Source of the DNA: an uncultured Alphaproteobacteria bacterium
GTDB taxonomy: Bacteria; Pseudomonadota; Alphaproteobacteria; Rhizobiales; Ancalomicrobiaceae
Length of the DNA: 39,104 bases
Assembly (NCBI GenBank): GCA_937892955.1
Contig: CALBKH010000034.1
Span: 1-39,104 of the forward strand
Direction: 5' to 3'
The position numbers and the translations under genes are program-made. The notes beneath the pieces are model-generated. The model had not been told where the DNA came from. It was given only the letters and a program-made list of their open reading frames with translations, and made no database searches. Every line of letters starts with the position of its first letter. Position 1 is the first letter of the stretch. This document shows positions 36,947 to 39,104 of this stretch, piece by piece.

Positions 36947-38602
36947 TCATCGAACGACACTATCACGGGTCTCCGCTTCGCGGCGGTCTTCGCCGATGAG
37001 GGAGATCACCACCCCCTCGTCGGGGCCGAGGCGGACGATCTCGCCGACCGTCTCGCCGTCGCGGTCCGACCCCGTCGAAAGTGCCACCCGCCCGCCAGCG
37101 GCCTGCGGGATCGAGACGGCGCGCGGCGTCTGCGAGAAATTGAGAGCGACGACGAAGCGTTCGGCGCCGTGACTGCGCACATAGGCGAGGACGTCGTCTT
37201 CCCCGCCGAGGACCGTGACCTCGCCGATCGCCAGCGCCGGATGGGCGCGGCGCAGCGCGGCGAGCCGCCGGTGCAGCCACAGGATCGAATTCGGATCGCG
37301 CTCCTCGGTCTCGACGTTGCGGAACGCGTGGTCGGGCGCCAGCGGCAGCCACGGCTCGCCGCTCGAGAACCCGGCGCCGGGCGAGGCGTCCCATTGCATC
37401 GGTGTGCGGGCGATGTCGCGATTGTGGTCGACGAGTCCCGGTTCCTGCTTCTCCTGCGGGTCGCGGATCCGCTCGGGCGGCACGACGCCGTTGGTCATGC
37501 CGATTTCGTCGCCCTGCCACAGGAACGGCGTTCCGCGGGCGGTGAGCAGGAACATGGCGGCGACACGCGCCTGTCCCGGCCCGAATCGCGACGCGACACG
37601 CGGATTGTCGAGATTGCCGATCACCCAGTTCGGCCAGGCGCCCTTCGGCAGAGCCGCTTCGTAGGTGCGGATCATGTCGGCGACGGCGTCGGCCCGCCAC
37701 GGGTCCATCATCAGGTGGAGATTGAAGGGCAGATGGCAGCCGTCGAGAGCCTCGCCGTAGTAGGCGCAGATCCGCTCGAAATCGAGATAGAGCTCGCCGA
37801 TCAGCACCTTGTCCGGGAACTCGTCGACGACCTTCCTGAGGCCGCGCACCACCTCGACGGTGTCGGGCAGGTCGGCGGTGCGGATCTGCAGGAATTCGCG
37901 GATCGCCGGCTCGCCGGGGCGGAAGTCGGGATTGGGCGGATTGTCGCGCCACGCCGGGTCCTTGAGCAGGTGCCACATGGCGTCGACCCGGAACCCGTCG
38001 ACGCCGCGGTCCAGCCAGAACCGCATCACCTCGTGCTGCGCCGCCGCCACCGCCGGATTGCGCCAGTTAAGATCCGGCTGTTCGGCGAGGAAGGCGTGAT
38101 ACCAATATTGACCCCGCTCCTCGCACCACGACCAAGCGCTGCCGCCGAACAGCGAGCGCCAGTTGTTGGGTGGCCCGCCGTCGGGCGCCGGATCGCGCCA
38201 GACGTACCAGTCGGCGCGCCGGTTGTCGCGCGAGGCGCGACTCTCCAGGAACCACGGGTGCCGGTCCGAGGTGTGGTTCGCCACGAAGTCGAGGACGATC
38301 CGCAGCCCGCGGTCATGGGCCTCGGCGACGAGCCCGTCGAACTCGGCGAGCGTGCCGAACAACGGGCCGATGGCGGTGTGGTCGGCGACGTCGTAGCCGA
38401 AGTCCTTCATCGGCGAGACGTAGATCGGCGTCAGCCAGACCCCGTCGACGCCGAGGCGGACGAGATGATCGAGGCGCGAGCGGATGCCCGTGAGGTCGCC
38501 CCAACCATCGCCGTCGCCGTCCTGGTAGGAGCAGGGATAGAGATTGTAGAAGATGCCGCGTTTCCACCACGGCTCGGCGAGGGTCGCGGGATGGAACGGC
38601 AT
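36947..38602 (-). CDS. GH13 alpha-glucosidase paralog with motif IV His replaced by Leu
   Basis: This 551-aa paralog is upstream in the same operon as the canonical gene and shares its order of motifs: DFVANH, D207 in GFRVDAMWH, E270 in IGELYL and D332. The region IV motif reads GNLDNPR instead of GNHDNGR: position 331 is CTC (Leu) where the neighbour has CAC (His), a one-base difference. That His normally stabilises the -1 subsite transition state. The catalytic triad is retained, so activity is likely reduced or specificity altered, not necessarily abolished. The ATG at 38602 has AGGAGG 5 bases upstream. No signal peptide is present. Confidence 0.94.
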   Translation of the reverse strand: MPFHPATLAEPWWKRGIFYNLYPCSYQDGDGDGWGDLTGIRSRLDHLVRLGVDGVWLTPIYVSPMKDFGYDVADHTAIGPLFGTLAEFDGLVAEAHDRGLRIVLDFVANHTSDRHPWFLESRASRDNRRADWYVWRDPAPDGGPPNNWRSLFGGSAWSWCEERGQYWYHAFLAEQPDLNWRNPAVAAAQHEVMRFWLDRGVDGFRVDAMWHLLKDPAWRDNPPNPDFRPGEPAIREFLQIRTADLPDTVEVVRGLRKVVDEFPDKVLIGELYLDFERICAYYGEALDGCHLPFNLHLMMDPWRADAVADMIRTYEAALPKGAWPNWVIGNLDNPRVASRFGPGQARVAAMFLLTARGTPFLWQGDEIGMTNGVVPPERIRDPQEKQEPGLVDHNRDIARTPMQWDASPGAGFSSGEPWLPLAPDHAFRNVETEERDPNSILWLHRRLAALRRAHPALAIGEVTVLGGEDDVLAYVRSHGAERFVVALNFSQTPRAVSIPQAAGGRVALSTGSDRDGETVGEIVRLGPDEGVVISLIGEDRREAETRDSVVR

Positions 38603-38826
38603 GGAACTCCTCCTGGATCGTTCGGTGGCGGCGCGTCTCGCGCCGGCGCCGGGAACGGCATCATAGACCCGCCGCCGACGACCCGGAAGCGGCGGAAAAT
38701 ACCGTAGGATCAATGCGGTGTTCCAAATTCCGAGGCACGGACGACGGGCGCGGCACCACCCCTCCCATTCGGCCGCCGACGGGCCGTAACCGATCTCCGT
38801 CGACGGCGAGCCCGGCGTCCGTCGCT

Positions 38827-38842
38827 GGGACAGAAATGTCCC
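38827..38842. promoter_or_regulatory. Small palindrome in the region upstream of the right edge
   Basis: GGGACA-GAAA-TGTCCC is a 6-bp perfect stem with a GAAA loop, followed by CGAAC-GGG-TTCG. It sits in the 495-base divergent gap between the GH13 gene start (38602) and the possible gene at 39098. It may be an operator or a short RNA hairpin. The rest of the gap shows no convincing gene; possible minus-strand promoter elements for the GH13 operon (TATGAT near 38664) are weak. Confidence 0.35.
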
Positions 38843-39097
38843 GACGCGAACGGGTTCGTTTCTTCATTTCCGGTGTGATCGCCGAACCGATGATCGGCCC
38901 GCAGGGGCAAGGGCCGCGGAGGTCGCGACCGGACGAACCAAGGGGTTCCACGAGTTCGGATGTCGCGCTAGATGTGACCTCCGTTCCCGCCGCCGCTTCG
39001 ACGGATCCGGCCGCGATCTTCAGCCGATGCGAAGTCGGTCCCTCGGCAGGCCCGGGCGTCGCCCGCTTCGATCCCACCTCACGAGGACACGTCCGCC

Positions 39098-39104
39098 ATG
39101 TTCC
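39098..39104 (+). CDS. Possible start of a plus-strand gene, cut by the window edge
   Basis: An ATG at 39098 follows ACGAGGACAC with a GAGG ribosome site about 10 bases upstream. Only ATG TTC C is visible, so no product can be given. Confidence 0.4.

Noticed and set aside
38661..39077. A 138-aa minus-strand frame near the right edge
   Set aside because: It has low-complexity composition, no ribosome site and no similarity, and it covers the likely promoter region of the next gene.

Overview
The window is a very GC-rich chromosomal segment of an alphaproteobacterium, most likely of the order Hyphomicrobiales (Rhizobiales). The clues are gene types typical of that group: a CycM-like membrane-anchored cytochrome c, a ferritin-VIT1 fusion of the MbfA type, a BigR/SqrR-type ArsR regulator, a BetI-like TetR regulator, tandem YejA-like binding proteins and the codon usage. 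I see no rRNA, tRNA, CRISPR array, prophage or insertion sequence. Genus cannot be fixed from the sequence alone.

Layout. 1-3806: two overlapping peptide/oligopeptide-type solute-binding proteins on the minus strand. 3937-8077: cytochrome c (minus), then kdsB (LPS Kdo activation), pheA (phenylalanine synthesis) and a class V serine/alanine-glyoxylate aminotransferase on plus. 8388-13434: a minus-strand block with a ThiF/MoeB-like adenylyltransferase, cysK, dut, mbfA (iron export) and a flavin amine oxidase. 13626-19188: an orphan TRAP binding protein, MarR, GNAT and SH3 proteins, a glyoxylate reductase-type dehydrogenase, a small secreted protein and a BetI-like regulator. 19189-24574: an unusual AT-rich intergenic stretch, an orphan SqrR/BigR-type sensor, a LysR regulator divergent from mmsA, and a GMC (choline dehydrogenase-like) oxidoreductase. 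24755-31431: an MsbA-type ABC exporter, a GH10 glycosidase, an araC-azlC-azlD cluster and a BacA/YddA-like ABC protein. 31647-38602: carbohydrate genes, with GH3 on plus, then MFS and two tandem GH13 alpha-glucosidases on minus. A new plus-strand gene may start at 39098.

How the genes work together. Most are housekeeping or transport genes in short operons, and 1-4 base stop/start overlaps are frequent (near 1950, 16122, 27919 and 28623). The right third is biased towards sugar use: GH10 (exported), GH3 and two GH13 enzymes (both without signal peptides, so cytoplasmic).

The points I rate most worth checking are these. (1) A family of 3'-flanking hairpins shares a GAAATTC core and GGTAT-type flanks but has different, fully compensated stem sequences. 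(2) The BacA/YddA-like ABC protein has substitutions at the Q-loop, signature, catalytic Glu and H-loop, as if it were losing ATP dependence. (3) The second GH13 paralog has the motif IV His replaced by Leu while the catalytic triad is intact. (4) The GH10 enzyme has altered subsite residues. (5) A 26-bp copy of the pheA 3' end flanks a hairpin pair.
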